From NCBI GenBank assembly GCA_040901795.1, contig JBBDYH010000004.1, forward strand, positions 1 through 55,055: a stretch of 55,055 bases of DNA, read 5' to 3'. The translations under genes and the position numbers were made by a program. This DNA is from JBBDYH01 sp040901795. GTDB taxonomy: Bacteria; Planctomycetota; Planctomycetia; Pirellulales; JALHPA01. Below are positions 1 through 10,071 of the stretch, in pieces. Below the pieces are notes generated by a model. That model did not search any database, was not told the DNA's origin, and was given only the letters and a program-made list of their open reading frames with translations. Positions within the stretch are counted from its first letter, which is position 1, and every line of letters begins with the position of its first letter.

Positions 1-32
1 ACGGTTCCCTCTTCATTGCCGGAGTTCAACTC

Positions 33-3000
33 ATGGCCCGTGCCATTTTCTTGGCGATTTTCGCGATCGTTCTCACCGCCCCGCCCGTTTTGGCTGACAT
101 CTTCCGCTGGGACAATTCCCAGTTGATTCCCGGCACCGAGGGCATTACGCCCGGCCCGGGCGTGGTGCTTGACCATCGCGAGCTGGCGTTTGCTGTGTTT
201 TTTGAACGGGACCTGACCGGCGCGCGTTTCGACTTCTCGAACCTCACCCACGCGTATCTGCAATACTCGACGCTGACCAATGCCGACCTGACAGGGGCGG
301 TGGTGACTGGGGCCTCGTTCGATGGGACCACGTCGCGAGGGTTCACCCAGGCGCAGCTCGCGTCCACCGCGAGCTATCAAACTAAGAACTTGCGGGGCAT
401 CGGGCTGTCGTCCAACGATCTGACCGGCTGGGACTTTACTGGGCAGAACCTCGCTACCGCATATCTGCAATACTCGACGCTGACCAATGCCGACCTGACA
501 GGGGCGGTGGTGATTGGGGCCTCGTTCAATGGGACCACGTCGCGAGGGTTCACCCAGGCGCAGCTCGCGTCCACCGCTGGCTATCAAACAAAGAACTTGC
601 GCGGCATCGGCCTGTCGTCCAACGACCTGACCGGCTGGGACTTTCGTGGGCAGAATCTCAGCAACGCAAATCTGCATTCCTCGACGCTGACCAATGCCGA
701 CCTGACGGGAGCCAATCTCACAAACGCGTATCTGGAGTCCTCGAGACTGACCAATGCCGACCTCACGGGGGCGGTGGTGACGGGGACCTCGTTCGCTGGG
801 ACCACGTCGCAGGGGTTCACCCAGGCGCAGATCCAGTCCACCGCTAGCTATCAGCGGAAGAACTTGCAGGGCATCGGGCTGTCCTCCAACGACCTGGCCG
901 GCTGGGACTTCAGTGGGCAGAATCTCACCAACGCGAATCTGGAGTCCGCGAGGCTGACTAACGCCGACCTTAAGGGGGCGGTGGTCACGGGGGCATCGTT
1001 CGCGGGGATTACATCGGGGGGGTTCACCCAGGCGCAGCTCGCGTCCACCGCTAGCTATCAAACGAAGGATTTGCAGGGCATCCGGCTGTCGTCCAACGAC
1101 CTGGCCGGCTGGGACTTTAGTGCGCAGAATCTCAGCAACGCGAATCTGGAATACTCGACGCTGACCAATGCCAACCTGACCGGGGCGGTGATGACACGGG
1201 CGATGGTCACGGGGGCAAACCTGGCGGGGGCCAATCTCACCAACGCGTCGCTGTATTCCTCGACGCTGACCAATGCCAACCTGACCGGGGCCGATCTCAC
1301 CAGCGCGTATGTGGCTTCCTCGACGCTGACCAATGCCAACCTGGCGGGGGCGGATCTCACCAACGCGTATCTGGGTTCCTCGACGCTAACCAATGCCAAC
1401 CTGGTGGGGGCCAATCTCACCAACGCGAATCTGGGTTACTCGACGCTGACCAATGCCAACCTGACGGGGGCGGTAGTGACGGGGGCCAAGTTCTGGGAGA
1501 CCACGTCGCGGGGGTTCACCCAGGCGCAGCTCGCGTCCACCGCTAGCTATCAAACGAAGAACTTGCAGGGCATCGGGCTGGGGTCCAACGACCTGACCGG
1601 CTGGGACTTCAGTGCCCAGAATCTCACCAACGCGAATCTGGGTTCCTCGACGCTGACCAATGCCAACCTGACGGGGGCGGTGGTGACGGGGGCCTTGTTC
1701 TTTGAGACCACGTCGCGGGGATTCACCAAGGAGCAGCTCTACTCCACCGCCAGCTACAAAGCCAAGGACCTGCAGGGAATTCGGTTATCCACCAACGATC
1801 TTTCCGGCTGGAGTTTTGTGGGCCAAAACCTGGTTAACGCAGGGTTCTACAGCTCGGTCGCGCTGGCCACAGATTTCAGTAATTCTGACCTGTCGGGGGC
1901 GAGCTTCGGCGGTGCGACGCTCGCGAATGCCAAATTCAGCGACGCCGTTGTTCACGGCGCGTACCTTGGCAACACGACCGCTAACGGTTTTACGAAGGAG
2001 CAGCTCTACTCCACCGCCAGTTACAAAGCCAGGGACCTGCAGGAAATTTCGTTATCCGACAACGATCTTTCCGGCTGGAGTTTTGTGGGCCAAAACCTGG
2101 TTGGAGCAAGGTTGAGCTCGGTCGCGGTTGCCACAGATTTCAGTAATTCCGACCTGTCGGGAGCATACTTCGAGCATGCGACGCTGGCGAATGCCAAATT
2201 CAGCGACGCCGTCGTCAACCGCGCGCGTTTTGGCTACACGACCGCTTACGGTTTTACTAAGGAGCAGCTCTACTCGACCGCCAGTTACAAAGCCAAGGAC
2301 CTGGCGGGAATCAGCTTGCAAGGCAACAACCTCTCCGCCTGGGACTTTTCGGCGCAGAATCTCGCCGGAGCGCAATTTTCTGACCAGTTCAATCCATTCT
2401 CTGCCGCCACACTCACCGCGGCAGATCTGAGTCATGCGAATCTCGCCGCAGCGCAATTCAATGGCGCCACGCTCACGAGGGCAAACCTGAGTCATGCGAA
2501 CCTCGCAGGAGCAGATCTCCAAAACGCCAGGCTGACGGGCGCCGACTTGAGCAGCGCCTCGCTTCAAGCACATTTTTGGAATGCCAACCTCACCAGCGCG
2601 AACCTGACACAAGCGAACCTCACCGGCGCTTACTTGGGCGGCGCCAGGTTGACCAATGCCAATTTGACCGATGCAATCATCGCGGGAGTATACCTCGACA
2701 GCACGACTTCACGAGGCTTCACTAAGGAACAGCTTTACTCGACCGCCAGCTATAAGGCGAAGAATTTGGAGAGGGTCCATTTTTCCGACTACTACTCGGA
2801 CACATTCCCCCGTAACGACTTTACCTCCTGGGACTTCAGGGAGCAGAATCTTTCGGGTGCGCTTTTCCATAACGTCACGCTCGCCGGCGCCGACTTCACG
2901 GCTGCAGTCGTGATTGGGACAATCTTTTTGGAAGTGACGTCGCGAGGCTTCACCAAGGAGCAGCTTTATTCCACGGCCAGCTACCAGCAAAAGAACCTAG

Positions 3001-5172
3001 AGGGCATGAACTTGGAGTACAACAACTTGACTGGTTGGAACTTTGCCGGGCAAAACCTCGCGCAGGCGCGCTTCGTAGGTTCCAGCTTGGCCAATGCCGA
3101 CTTCACCGATGCCGCTATAACAACGGCCGTCTTCGGCCATACGACGCAAAAGGGCTTCACCAAAGAACAGCTCTACTCCACCGCCAGTTACAAAGCGAAG
3201 GACCTGGCGGGAATTTCTCTATACAGCAACGATCTTTCCGGCTGGAATTTCGCAGGGCAAGACCTCGCAGGCGCGAACTTCAGTAACGCCCAGCTCACGA
3301 ATGCCGACCTGACGAATGCGAACTTAACTCGCGCATCTTTCGGCGGCGACAACGCCACACTGACCGGCGCGAATCTGACCGATGCGATCGTGAAGGGGAT
3401 CTATCTTGCGGGAATGACATCGCGAGGATTCACCAAGGAACAGCTTTACTCCACCGCCAGCTACCAGGCGAAAGATTTGGGAGAAATCATCTTGGGCGGC
3501 AACGAACTGTCCGGGTGGAACTTCGCCGGGCAGGACTTGCGCGCNNNNNNNNNNNNNNNNNNNNNNNNNNNNNNNNNNNNNNNNNNNNNNNNNNNNNNNN
3601 NNNNNNNNNNNNNNNNNNNNNNNNNNNNNNNNNNNNNNNNNNNNAGCCAACTTTTACAATGCCAGGTTAACCAGTGCTGACCTGACCGATGCGGTCATTG
3701 CGGGCGCTAACTTCGCAGAGACGACCTTGAATGGTTTCACGAAAGAACAGCTTTACTCGACCGCCAGCTACAAAGCCAAGGACCTGCAGAGGATTTCTTT
3801 ATCCGGAAACGATCTGTCCGGCTGGAATTTCGCCGGGCAGGACTTGCGCGCAGCCAACTTTTACAATGCCAGGTTAACCAGTGCTGACCTGACCGATGCG
3901 GTCATTTCGGGCGCTAACTTCGAAGAGACGACGTTGATTGGTTTCACGAAAGAACAGCTTTACTCGACCGCCAGCTACAAAACGAAGACTCTGGAGGGAG
4001 TTAGTTTTCAAGGTTCCGAATCATTTCCGCGCAACGATTTGTCTGGGTGGAATTTCGCCGGGCAAAACCTCACCGGCGCGCGCTTCGCACGTTCCAGCCT
4101 TGCAAACACTGACTTCACCGATACAATCGTGAAAGGCGCAGACTTCGCACACACGGGCCTTACCAAGGAGCAGCTATACTCCACGGCCAGCTACAAGGCA
4201 AAAAACCTGCGTGGGATCAAGTTCGACGACTACGATTACAATAGTTCCAATGATCTCACTGGCTGGGACTTCAGCGGGCAAGATCTGACGGGCGCCAAGT
4301 TCGGCCGGACGCTTCTCGCCAAAAGTCCGGGATTTGGATATCCTATCATCATTCCTCCCCCCGCCGATCTGAGCTTTGCCGACCTGCGCGGAGCTGAGTT
4401 CTTTCTCTGGGAGCGTACCGTTGCGACCTTGCGCAACACCATCTCGCCCGATGGCAAAATCAATAGCCTCAACCTCGCGGCGGGCGAGCGGCTCGTCGCC
4501 TTTGCCGACGTGCCCATCCCGGTGGTCCTCGTTGGCGGGTTCTCAATTGCCCCAAACGCCTCAGTCGATCTGACCGACAACGCGGCGATATTGGACAATC
4601 CTGGTACAAGCACAGCGTCTGCGGTCCGCGAGCATATTATTTCCGGTCGCGGTGGTTCTGGACCTGGCGGCGACTGGACCGGCACTGGCATCACCAGCAG
4701 CACGGCGGCCGCGGCGAACCAAGCCCACCCCGACTCGCGCTCGTTGGGCTATGCCGACAACGCGAAGCTGCCGCTCGGCCCGTACACGAGCTTCCATGGC
4801 GCGGCGGTGGACGAAACGTCGATCCTCATCGCCTTCACGCGCACCGGCGACGCCAACCTCGACGGTGTTGTGAATGACGACGACGTAACGATCGTGGGCG
4901 CAACCTACGCGCCTGGTGTACCCAATGGGTCTTGGGCCCTTGGCGACTTCGACTACAACGGCTTCGTCGACGACGACGACGTGACGCTGCTTGGCGTGTT
5001 CTACGATCCATCGGCCCAGCCATTCGCGGTCGCCGCTTCCGGCATCGCCGCAGCCACCGGCGTCGCCTCCGTGCCCGAGCCGTCCTCGTTCGTATTGCTC
5101 TTCACAATGGCAGCGGCGATTTTGTTTGGGCATCGATCCCGGCGCGCAGTGTACCGCCAACTAAGCGGTTAG
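33..5172 (+). CDS. Secreted giant pentapeptide-repeat protein with dockerin-like tail and PEP-CTERM anchor, spanning an assembly gap
   Basis: It starts at ATG 33 with GGAG at 21-24. A signal peptide (MARAIFLAIFAIVLTAPPVLA) is followed by about 1,350 residues of A(N/D)L-type pentapeptide repeats, which form a right-handed quadrilateral beta-helix. A connector, GFTxxQLxSTASYxxK then L..N.L.GW.F..QNL, recurs about 15 times. After the repeats comes a region with two DxNxDG-like calcium loops (GDANLDG, GDFDYNGFVDDDD), as in dockerin domains, and a C-terminal PEP-CTERM signal: VPEPSS, a hydrophobic helix, then HRSRR. This predicts export and exosortase-type processing. A 100-N run at 3545-3644 shifts the reading frame and creates a false stop at 3678-3680. 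With zero Ns the join reads in frame (..QDLR-AANFYNARLT..), so I treat it as one gene. The function is unknown; a structural or adhesive surface role is inferred. Confidence 0.85.
3545..3644. other. Assembly gap (100 N) inside a repeat array
   Basis: A run of exactly 100 Ns lies between ..GACTTGCGCGC and AGCCAAC... The next repeat copy (about 3841-3860) carries the same two flanks directly joined, so the gap sits at one repeat boundary. 100 is not a multiple of 3, which is why the downstream frame looks shifted. The true missing length should be 0 or a multiple of 3. Confidence 0.95.
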
Positions 5173-5913
5173 GCGAGCTAAATGGGACAAGGTCACAAGG
5201 TCTGGAACCGGTCCATTTGTGGCTGCGTCCCCAAGGGCTCGCTGGCTCTTGCTGAATCCCCTGGGTTCGTCGGCATAAACCTGCGCGACAATCGCCACGG
5301 CCTGTACTCCTAAGAAGCCACTCGAATTGGCAACCTGCAGGCTTGATAACTGTGCCACGTGTAGTGTATACAAATGACCACGTATGGCACTTGCCCTGGC
5401 CCCGCGCTCATTGACAATTCGCCGAGACGTCGTTTTCGGGCGTTCCACCGGCCTACCGTGGATCATGTCGCTCTCGCGGCCAAGTCATCGCGCTAAGTCC
5501 ATCCACTGTCTCCGGAACGAACAAACCTGCCCGATCCACTCCGCCGCTCGCCGTCCAGCCTGCATTGTCCCCTTCCCCGCCTCCATCTCCCCCTCCCCCC
5601 TCCGTATCCCCCCATCTCCTACGAAATAAGACGCCACCAAATGCGCAACGATTCTCAGCGCCCGTTCGAGCGAGATCGCCTCATCGCACGATGCCGCAAT
5701 GCGTTGCGTCAACGCGCCGGTCGGTCTCGTCCGATCTCATTGCGCAAATCCCGTGATTTAATTAATTTTCGCGAAAACTCTCATCCCGATGCGCAACAAT
5801 TGGCTCCGCCCCGATTTTTGTACCAAAATCCCCCCAAGTAATGCGCGCATTCAAGCGGTACAAAAACAATATTGAACGTCACCGCATCCCCGGCAGACCA
5901 CCCAACATAGTCG
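5173..5913. other. Long spacer between the pentapeptide gene and ftsH; no gene recognised
   Basis: About 740 bp without a convincing coding sequence. Short open frames here lack start signals and recognisable products. The visible content is a polypyrimidine tract (5568-5620) and an AT-rich stretch around 5755-5780 that may belong to a promoter region. Confidence 0.6.
5569..5613 (-). other. C-rich tract with minus-strand G-quadruplex potential
   Basis: Five runs of four to six C occur within 45 bp on the plus strand (5569-5572, 5575-5578, 5589-5593, 5595-5600, 5608-5613). The minus strand therefore has five G-runs with short loops, enough for an intramolecular G-quadruplex. It could equally be simple low-complexity sequence. 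Confidence 0.5.
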
Positions 5914-5942
5914 TTGAAAAGCCACCCCTGACGGCGTAGGAT
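5914..5942 (+). promoter_or_regulatory. Probable sigma70-type promoter of ftsH
   Basis: TTGAAA at 5914-5919 and TAGGAT at 5937-5942 are separated by 17 bp. Transcription would begin near 5949, giving a leader of about 95 nt before the ftsH ATG at 6046. It is the best match I see in the spacer, but it was found by eye. Confidence 0.5.
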
Positions 5943-5950
5943 GGAGCTAA

Positions 5951-6001
5951 GCCGTTTTTGATCGAACGGCGTATCGATTGGGCCACTCCAGGCCCTTTTT
6001 T
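5951..6001 (+). terminator. Two hairpins, the second terminator-like, in the ftsH leader
   Basis: Hairpin 1 pairs GCCGTT (5951-5956) with AACGGC (5965-5970). Hairpin 2 pairs GGGCC (5980-5984) with GGCCC (5991-5995) and is followed by TTTTTT (5996-6001), the form of an intrinsic terminator. An alternative pairing ATCGA (5961-5965) with TCGAT (5974-5978) would disrupt hairpin 1. It lies just 45 bp before ftsH, so it could be an attenuator or the end of a tiny RNA. Confidence 0.45.
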
Positions 6002-6045
6002 GTTGGCATCTGGCCTCTTCGGTATCCCTCTAAGCATCATCAAGC

Positions 6046-8118
6046 ATGGGCACAAACAATAAGCAAGACGGCAAAACCAAGTCTCCCGAACGCAAAAGCG
6101 GCTTCTTTGGCGGGGGCGTGGTCTGGCTGTTCGTGCTGATGGCGATCGCCATTCTGGTCGTCGTGACCTACAACTCGACGACCGCTAACGTCGAGATCTC
6201 CTACAGCGACCTGGAGGCCCTGATCAAGGCCAGCACACCTGCCGACGACGGCAGCGTCGCCGGAAAAATCGGTGTGAAGGTGGGGCCGCTCGACAAGGAG
6301 CGCGACGTTGAATACTCGGCGGTGAAAGACGTCACCATTGAGCCGTTCCGCGTGACTGGAACGGTGGTGCGCCAGTTTCTCGACCGGCCGGACGACAAGC
6401 CGCAGCGATTGGGCTTCTATACGGACAAGAGCGATAACGACGCCACCGAGGAAGAACTGCGGACGATTTTGAAAGCGAGCACCATCAGACCGTACGACTT
6501 CGCCGAAGGGCCGAGCGTCTGGAAGAGCTATCTGCCGATGATCGTGGTCACGGCGCTGTTTGTGCTGGTGATCTTTTTGATGATGCGGCGGCTCGGTGGG
6601 GCAGGCTCGCCGATGGCCTTTGGCCGCAGCCGCGGCAAGATGTACGCTCAGGAAGACCTCGGCATCACGTTCGAGGACGTGGCCGGCATCGACGAGGCCG
6701 TGGAAGAGCTGCGCGAGGTCGTGGAGTTCTTGAAGACACCTGAGAAGTATCAGATCCTGGGCGGCCGCATTCCCAAGGGCGTCCTGCTGGTTGGCCCCCC
6801 GGGAACCGGCAAAACGCTGTTGGCCAAGGCCATCGCCGGCGAGGCCGGCGTGCCATTTTTTAGCCTTTCGGGATCGGACTTTGTCGAGATGTTCGTCGGC
6901 GTTGGCGCCGCGCGCGTCCGCGACATGTTCCAGCAGGCGGAAGCGAAAGCGCCCTGCATCATCTTCATTGACGAGCTCGACGCGTTGGGCAAAACGCGCG
7001 GCTCAAGCGTCGTCGGCGGCCACGACGAGCGCGAGCAGACCCTGAATGCGCTGTTGGTTGAAATGGATGGCTTCGACAGCAACAGCGGCGTCATCGTGTT
7101 GGCGGCCAGCAACCGGCCCGAGACGCTCGATCCGGCACTATTGCGGCCCGGACGGTTCGATCGGCATGTGCTCGTCGATCGTCCCGACGTTCGTGGTCGC
7201 GAAGACATCCTCAAAGTCCACGTGCAGAACGTCAAGCTCAACAGCGAGGTCGCCCTGAAAGAAGTCGCCAGCTTGACCAGCGGGTTCGTCGGCGCGGACC
7301 TGGCCAACCTGGTCAACGAGGCCGCCCTGCTGGCCGCGCGCAAAGGCAAGACCACGGTCGGCATGGCGGAGTTCAACGAAGGCGTCGAGCGCGTAACCGC
7401 GGGTTTGGAGAAGAAAAAGCGCGTGATCCACCTCGAAGAGAAGCAACGCGTGGCGTACCACGAGAGCGGCCACGCGCTGGTCGCTTATTGCCTGCCGAAT
7501 ACCGATCCGGTGCATAAGGTCTCGATCATCCCCCGCGGGCTCGCCGCGCTGGGTTACACGATGCAGCGGCCGGAGGACGACCGCTATTTACTCACGCAGA
7601 GCGAATTGGAAAGCCGGATTCAAGTGCTCCTGGCCGGCACGATCACCGAAGAAATTGTCTTCGACGATATCTCGACGGGCGCTCAGAACGATCTGGAGCG
7701 CGCCAGCGAAATTGCCCGCAGCATGGTCATGGACTACGGCATGAGCCGGCTGGGGCGCGTCAATTATCGCGAGAGCAACCGCTCGCCGTTCTTGTCGGGC
7801 GGCGGCAACGACTTCGGCCGCGAACGCGGCTTCAGCGAACAAACCTGCCGCGAGATCGACGAGGAGGTCCAGCGGATTGTGGACGAGTCGATCGAGAAGG
7901 TCCGCGACATTTTGGAATCGCGACGAGCTTCGCTGGAGCTGCTCGCTCAGCGATTGATGGAGCGCGAAGTGATCGACGCCTCGGAGCTGAAGGAAATCAT
8001 GGAAGAAACTTCGACGAGCCCCGCCATCGTGCCCGGCACCACGGCCGATCGCAAACGCCCGCTGGTCATCGAGCCGCCCGAGCCACGGCAAGCGGACATT
8101 TCCGAGGGCACGGTTTAG
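6046..8118 (+). CDS. ftsH: ATP-dependent zinc metalloprotease FtsH
   Basis: A 690-residue membrane AAA+ protease that degrades damaged or regulatory membrane and cytosolic proteins as a hexamer. Two N-terminal membrane helices (about 24-42 and 162-180) flank a periplasmic domain. The AAA module has Walker A GPPGTGKT (250-257), Walker B IIFIDE (305-310) and the second region of homology around RPGRFDR (367-373). The protease domain has the zinc motif HESGH (472-476). Length matches the family. ATG 6046 was chosen because the N-terminal membrane helix follows properly; no strong Shine-Dalgarno is seen. It stands alone, with a probable promoter and structured leader upstream. The C-terminal tail after about 640 is Pro/Arg-rich and variable. 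Confidence 0.97.
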   Translation: MGTNNKQDGKTKSPERKSGFFGGGVVWLFVLMAIAILVVVTYNSTTANVEISYSDLEALIKASTPADDGSVAGKIGVKVGPLDKERDVEYSAVKDVTIEPFRVTGTVVRQFLDRPDDKPQRLGFYTDKSDNDATEEELRTILKASTIRPYDFAEGPSVWKSYLPMIVVTALFVLVIFLMMRRLGGAGSPMAFGRSRGKMYAQEDLGITFEDVAGIDEAVEELREVVEFLKTPEKYQILGGRIPKGVLLVGPPGTGKTLLAKAIAGEAGVPFFSLSGSDFVEMFVGVGAARVRDMFQQAEAKAPCIIFIDELDALGKTRGSSVVGGHDEREQTLNALLVEMDGFDSNSGVIVLAASNRPETLDPALLRPGRFDRHVLVDRPDVRGREDILKVHVQNVKLNSEVALKEVASLTSGFVGADLANLVNEAALLAARKGKTTVGMAEFNEGVERVTAGLEKKKRVIHLEEKQRVAYHESGHALVAYCLPNTDPVHKVSIIPRGLAALGYTMQRPEDDRYLLTQSELESRIQVLLAGTITEEIVFDDISTGAQNDLERASEIARSMVMDYGMSRLGRVNYRESNRSPFLSGGGNDFGRERGFSEQTCREIDEEVQRIVDESIEKVRDILESRRASLELLAQRLMEREVIDASELKEIMEETSTSPAIVPGTTADRKRPLVIEPPEPRQADISEGTV

Positions 8119-8130
8119 GCGCCGCGCATT

Positions 8131-8270
8131 CTCGTTCCCAGGCTCCGCCTGGGAACGCACTGCCCGGCAGGCTCCGCCTGCCGAACCGCAAGTCGATGCG
8201 TCGTTGGCAGTGCCGGCGAGGCAGAGCCTCGCGAACAGCGTGTTCCCAGGCAGAGCCTGGGAACAAGTGT
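8131..8270. repeat. Compound inverted hairpin repeat (FPGSAWE-type element), copy 1
   Basis: Four hairpins in symmetric order: GTTCCCAGGC/GCCTGGGAAC (8134-8156), CGGCAGGC/GCCTGCCG (8165-8183), GCGAGGC/GCCTCGC (8216-8232) and GTTCCCAGGC/GCCTGGGAAC again (8242-8264), inverted relative to the first. Loops are TCC on the left and AGA on the right, that is, reverse-complement related. Related copies lie at 27113-27245 and, as a half element, at 25367-25420. It sits between the convergent ends of ftsH and the next gene. Confidence 0.8.
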
Positions 8271-8272
8271 GC

Positions 8273-9307
8273 TTACTTCGCTTCCGGTTCGGCTTTCGGC
8301 TCCAGTCGCAGCAGCAAGCGCTCCGCCACGACGCGCACGCGCAGTCCTCGGAATGCTGCCAGACCGATCCGCGCGCCTAGGTTTTCGCTTTCCGGCGGAA
8401 GCACCAGCACCTCCACGTCGTTTAACAAGTGCCGGCCGAACCGCAGACTCTCGAGCCGCGCTGTCGTGACCTTCATGGTCGCTTTGCCAAGCTTCCGCTC
8501 CGCCTTTGGCTGCTTGGCCAAATCGAGACCGAGCGCGTCGGCCATCGATTGTGTGATAGCGGTCGGTTCACTCGACTCGTACAACGAGAACGTCAGCGGC
8601 AGCTCTTCGTTGGCAATGCCGGTGACCCGCCATACCTTTCCCTCGCGAAACAGCGGCAGTTCGTCGGTAAAGATCGCTTTCTCGATGCGTTCCAGGCTGC
8701 GGATTTCGTTGGCGTAGGGGCGCACCGGCGCCAGTTGCCCCGGCGGCTCAAGCGCCGCCAACGCCGCAACAACCTCCGGGTTGGTTCGCAACGCTTCGTA
8801 ACGCGCCGGCGCCTGCTGGATGTGCCGCCATGCGGTCAAAACGTGAAACGCGGCCTCGGAGCGAATTCCGACCAGATCGATGACTAGCGCCTTAAGCGGC
8901 ATGGTAGCGCCGAGCTTCTCCCCCGGCACGATCGATTTTTTGAGCTGATCGATGGCCGCTCCTTGCTGCTTGATCTGTTCGTCCAAGAGCTTTTGCTCGG
9001 GCGAATCCCCTTTGACAATGTTCCGCGCCGCCCGCGCGGCCTTCTGGGCCTCAGTCAGATTGGCAAGCTGAGCTTTCATCCGCTCGTTGTGTTCGAGCAG
9101 CGTGTCAATTTGATTTCGACGGTCGAATAAGCGGCGTTCCAAACGCTCGGCCGTCTTCACGCGCTCGGCAATCGACAAGTCGCTGGCCAAATGCCATACG
9201 GCGTTGCCGTACTTGAGGCCCTGCTTCTCCAAGACGATCTCTGGCGCGTCGGCGCCGAGGGCTACCAGCGGCACGAACACCAGCCAGGCGCTAACCACAG
9301 TCTTCAT
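8273..9307 (-). CDS. Secreted coiled-coil protein with degenerate retropepsin-like domain
   Basis: 344 residues. A signal peptide (MKTVVSAWLVFVPLVALGA) is followed by a charged, heptad-like helical stretch (about 45-130), and the C-terminal 120 residues resemble clan AA aspartyl protease folds: a hydrophobic strand, TAITQSMADALGLDL, a variable strand, then FGRHLLNDVEVLVLP and an IGLAAFRGLRV strand near the end. The catalytic D-T/S-G triad is absent (YESSEPTA at the expected place), so proteolysis is unlikely. It probably acts outside the cytoplasm. Its 3' end abuts the repeat element at 8131-8270. The fold assignment is from pattern only and moderately sure; the function is unknown. Confidence 0.75.
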   Translation of the reverse strand: MKTVVSAWLVFVPLVALGADAPEIVLEKQGLKYGNAVWHLASDLSIAERVKTAERLERRLFDRRNQIDTLLEHNERMKAQLANLTEAQKAARAARNIVKGDSPEQKLLDEQIKQQGAAIDQLKKSIVPGEKLGATMPLKALVIDLVGIRSEAAFHVLTAWRHIQQAPARYEALRTNPEVVAALAALEPPGQLAPVRPYANEIRSLERIEKAIFTDELPLFREGKVWRVTGIANEELPLTFSLYESSEPTAITQSMADALGLDLAKQPKAERKLGKATMKVTTARLESLRFGRHLLNDVEVLVLPPESENLGARIGLAAFRGLRVRVVAERLLLRLEPKAEPEAK

Positions 9308-9574
9308 GAGATCAAAGACCTATTCCGAATGACCAAGTACATGCGAGTCCATTCGCCTCTGACGCTTTATGTCCTCACCCATCACGCAGCCAAGTCATGT
9401 GACAGGACGATAAAGGCCCAGCCAATCATTATAGCCGCTGCGATCGTGTCGCCGCTTGAGTCACAGTATTCGGCGGTTCGATATCCCTGACGAAGACTCG
9501 CGGTCGTTCGCGTCCGGCGGGGTCGCGATAGCGTTCTTCAACTCAAAGCCAGGCCTTCCTTTCGGATTTTCACC

Positions 9575-9772
9575 ATGTGGCGATCTTTCTTTCTAGCGAT
9601 GGGGCTGTTCGCTCTCCTGCTTGGCGTTCAATGTATGTTTATCGATCGTGCCAAATGGTCTGGGGAGGGGGGCGAGATCGTCCCACCTGACTGGGCGCCC
9701 TGGAGCCTGATGTCCACCGGCGCGGTGGTCATGCTCTATTCGTTCACGCTCCCCAAGAAGCTCAAGACTTAG
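9575..9772 (+). CDS. Small two-helix membrane protein, conserved planctomycete type
   Basis: 65 residues. The first hydrophobic helix is FFLAMGLFALLLGVQCMFI (5-23), then a short hydrophilic loop with WAPW, then a second helix SLMSTGAVVMLYSFTLP (44-60) and a basic end KKLKT. This layout, with WAPWSL before helix 2, is one I associate with a small conserved planctomycete membrane protein, but I cannot run a search. An inverted repeat that could end transcription follows 24 bp downstream. The function is unknown. Confidence 0.65.
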   Translation: MWRSFFLAMGLFALLLGVQCMFIDRAKWSGEGGEIVPPDWAPWSLMSTGAVVMLYSFTLPKKLKT

Positions 9773-9795
9773 AACCGCTAACACAACCGGCACAC

Positions 9796-9856
9796 AGTAA
9801 CCCGAAGCGTGAGCGAGGAACCGGCAGATTCGGCCTCGCTTACGCGTCGGGTTACT
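9796..9856. repeat. Imperfect inverted repeat (NPTRKRG-type), possible terminator
   Basis: Arms 9796-9818 and 9834-9856 pair at 21 of 23 positions (AGTAACCCGA.GCGT.AGCGAGG) around a 15-nt loop. Read on the minus strand the unit encodes the peptide SNPTRKRG, a known signature of a dispersed planctomycete repeat. It follows the 65-aa gene and may serve as its transcript end. Confidence 0.7.
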
Positions 9857-9957
9857 ATTGTTGGCGGTTCTTAGCAGCACGACGTCCAGAATTGGAATTC
9901 GCCAGAACTTCTCGCGGCAAAGTTGCGTAGCGGGAAGTCGTCAGAACGATGTCGCGC

Positions 9958-10000
9958 AAAAAAGCAGACGGCCCGCCGGGAAGGTTCGGCGGGCCGTCTG
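9958..10000 (-). terminator. Intrinsic terminator of the Cys-rich gene
   Basis: On the minus strand a perfect 14-bp GC-rich stem (plus-strand arms 9965-9978 and 9987-10000) with an 8-nt loop is followed, after one C, by TTTTTT (plus-strand AAAAAA 9958-9963). It lies about 70 bp past the stop of the Cys-rich gene. Confidence 0.9.
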
Positions 10001-10071
10001 GGATTCTTTCAATTCCAGCCGTTGAGCTCTTCGCCGTTCAGGACAAAGTGCTCAGCAGACTGAAGCTCGTA

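Noticed and set aside
2052..2612. A minus-strand frame of 186 codons inside the pentapeptide gene
   Set aside because: A shadow of the repeat codons; no start signal and no recognisable domain.
3678..3727. A real frameshift splitting the pentapeptide gene in two
   Set aside because: The shift follows from the arbitrary 100-N gap; joining the flanks restores the frame exactly.
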